From Tangfeifania sp. (GTDB taxonomy: Bacteria > Bacteroidota > Bacteroidia > Bacteroidales > Prolixibacteraceae), in assembly GCA_018400515.1 (NCBI GenBank), contig JAGYMR010000128.1, forward strand, positions 1 to 7,602: a stretch of DNA of 7,602 nt, written 5' to 3'. Within the stretch, counting starts at the first letter, position 1, and each line of letters begins with the position of its first letter. Below, piece by piece: positions 7,306 to 7,602 of the stretch. A model generated the notes under the pieces. That model ran no database searches. It was not told the origin of the DNA and saw only the letters and a list, made by a program, of their open reading frames with translations. The position numbers and the translations under genes were made by a program.

Positions 7306-7602
7306 ATGGACAAATTACAGTGGACAAAAGGTGTTTTCGGATCGAAACTCGAGATTTTGCGGGGAAATGAGCTTATCGGCAACATCCGTTGGGGGAACCT
7401 GGTCAGTTCAAAGGCCCAGGCGATGATCAACGGAAGGCTTTTTTCCCTTAACCGGGAGTTTTTTCTCTCGAAACTGGAAATATTCGATGCCAATGATCAA
7501 TCCTTGCTGGGCATGGTCATGATCAATTTATTCAATCCACGGACCGATGTGGTGATCAACGGGAAGCGTTTTGAACTGGAGATCCAGAATTTCTGGCAAT
7601 CG
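7306..7602 (+). CDS. Unnamed beta-rich protein with internal repeat (3' partial)
   Basis: The frame is open from the ATG at 7306 to the window edge (99 residues, no stop), beginning MDKLQWTKGVFGSKLEILRG. The start is supported by AAGG 5 bases upstream. There is no signal peptide or membrane segment, so it is probably cytoplasmic. The visible part is an approximate duplication of about 40 residues: unit 1 runs SKLEILRGNELIGNIRW...INGRLFSL (residues 13-50) and unit 2 runs SKLEIFDANDQSLLGMVMI...INGKRFELEIQNFW (54-97). Alternating hydrophobic residues with G-K/R turns predict antiparallel beta strands. The pattern resembles small Bacteroidota proteins with a tubby C-terminal-like or LURP-one-like sheet, but this is from memory and no function is known. 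It lies about 120 bases after a strong terminator, so it has its own promoter. Confidence 0.8.
   Translation, partial: MDKLQWTKGVFGSKLEILRGNELIGNIRWGNLVSSKAQAMINGRLFSLNREFFLSKLEIFDANDQSLLGMVMINLFNPRTDVVINGKRFELEIQNFWQS

Overview
The window looks like ordinary chromosomal DNA from a Bacteroidota bacterium. Five lines point there: the two-subunit methylmalonyl-CoA mutase; a fasciclin-domain lipoprotein whose mature N-terminus (C-D-K-E-E-D) resembles Bacteroidota surface-export signals; a TAnnTTTG-type -7 promoter element before mutA; AT-rich leaders with little Shine-Dalgarno sequence; and a small beta-rich protein of a type I associate with this phylum. The genus cannot be named from the sequence. 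I see no mobile element, CRISPR array, tRNA, rRNA or known riboswitch.

Layout. Bases 1-1514 (+) hold the 3' part of a DEAD-box RNA helicase gene, cut by the window edge just inside the Walker A motif, with a C-terminal DbpA-type RNA-binding domain. It converges on the mutase genes across a 122-base gap with two hairpins. On the minus strand, mutA (5821-3959, small subunit) is followed by mutB (3778-1637, catalytic B12-binding subunit); the two are separated by an unusually structured gap of 180 bases. A 382-base AT-rich region then separates mutA from a divergent plus-strand gene (6204-7127) for a two-domain fasciclin lipoprotein, which ends at a strong intrinsic terminator. The last gene (7306 to the right edge, +) is the start of an unnamed protein with an internal duplication.

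How the genes work together. MutA and MutB should form the adenosylcobalamin-dependent heterodimer that interconverts (R)-methylmalonyl-CoA and succinyl-CoA, used in propionate formation or propionyl-CoA breakdown. The helicase, the fasciclin protein and the last gene have no evident functional link to the mutase. No epimerase, MeaB-type chaperone or propionyl-CoA carboxylase gene lies in the window. I found no convincing new multi-gene system. The observations most worth a second look are the palindromes in the mutA-mutB gap, the repeated TTAAAATTT motif in the divergent region, the probable surface-export signal of the fasciclin protein, and the duplicated beta-rich repeat in the last gene.
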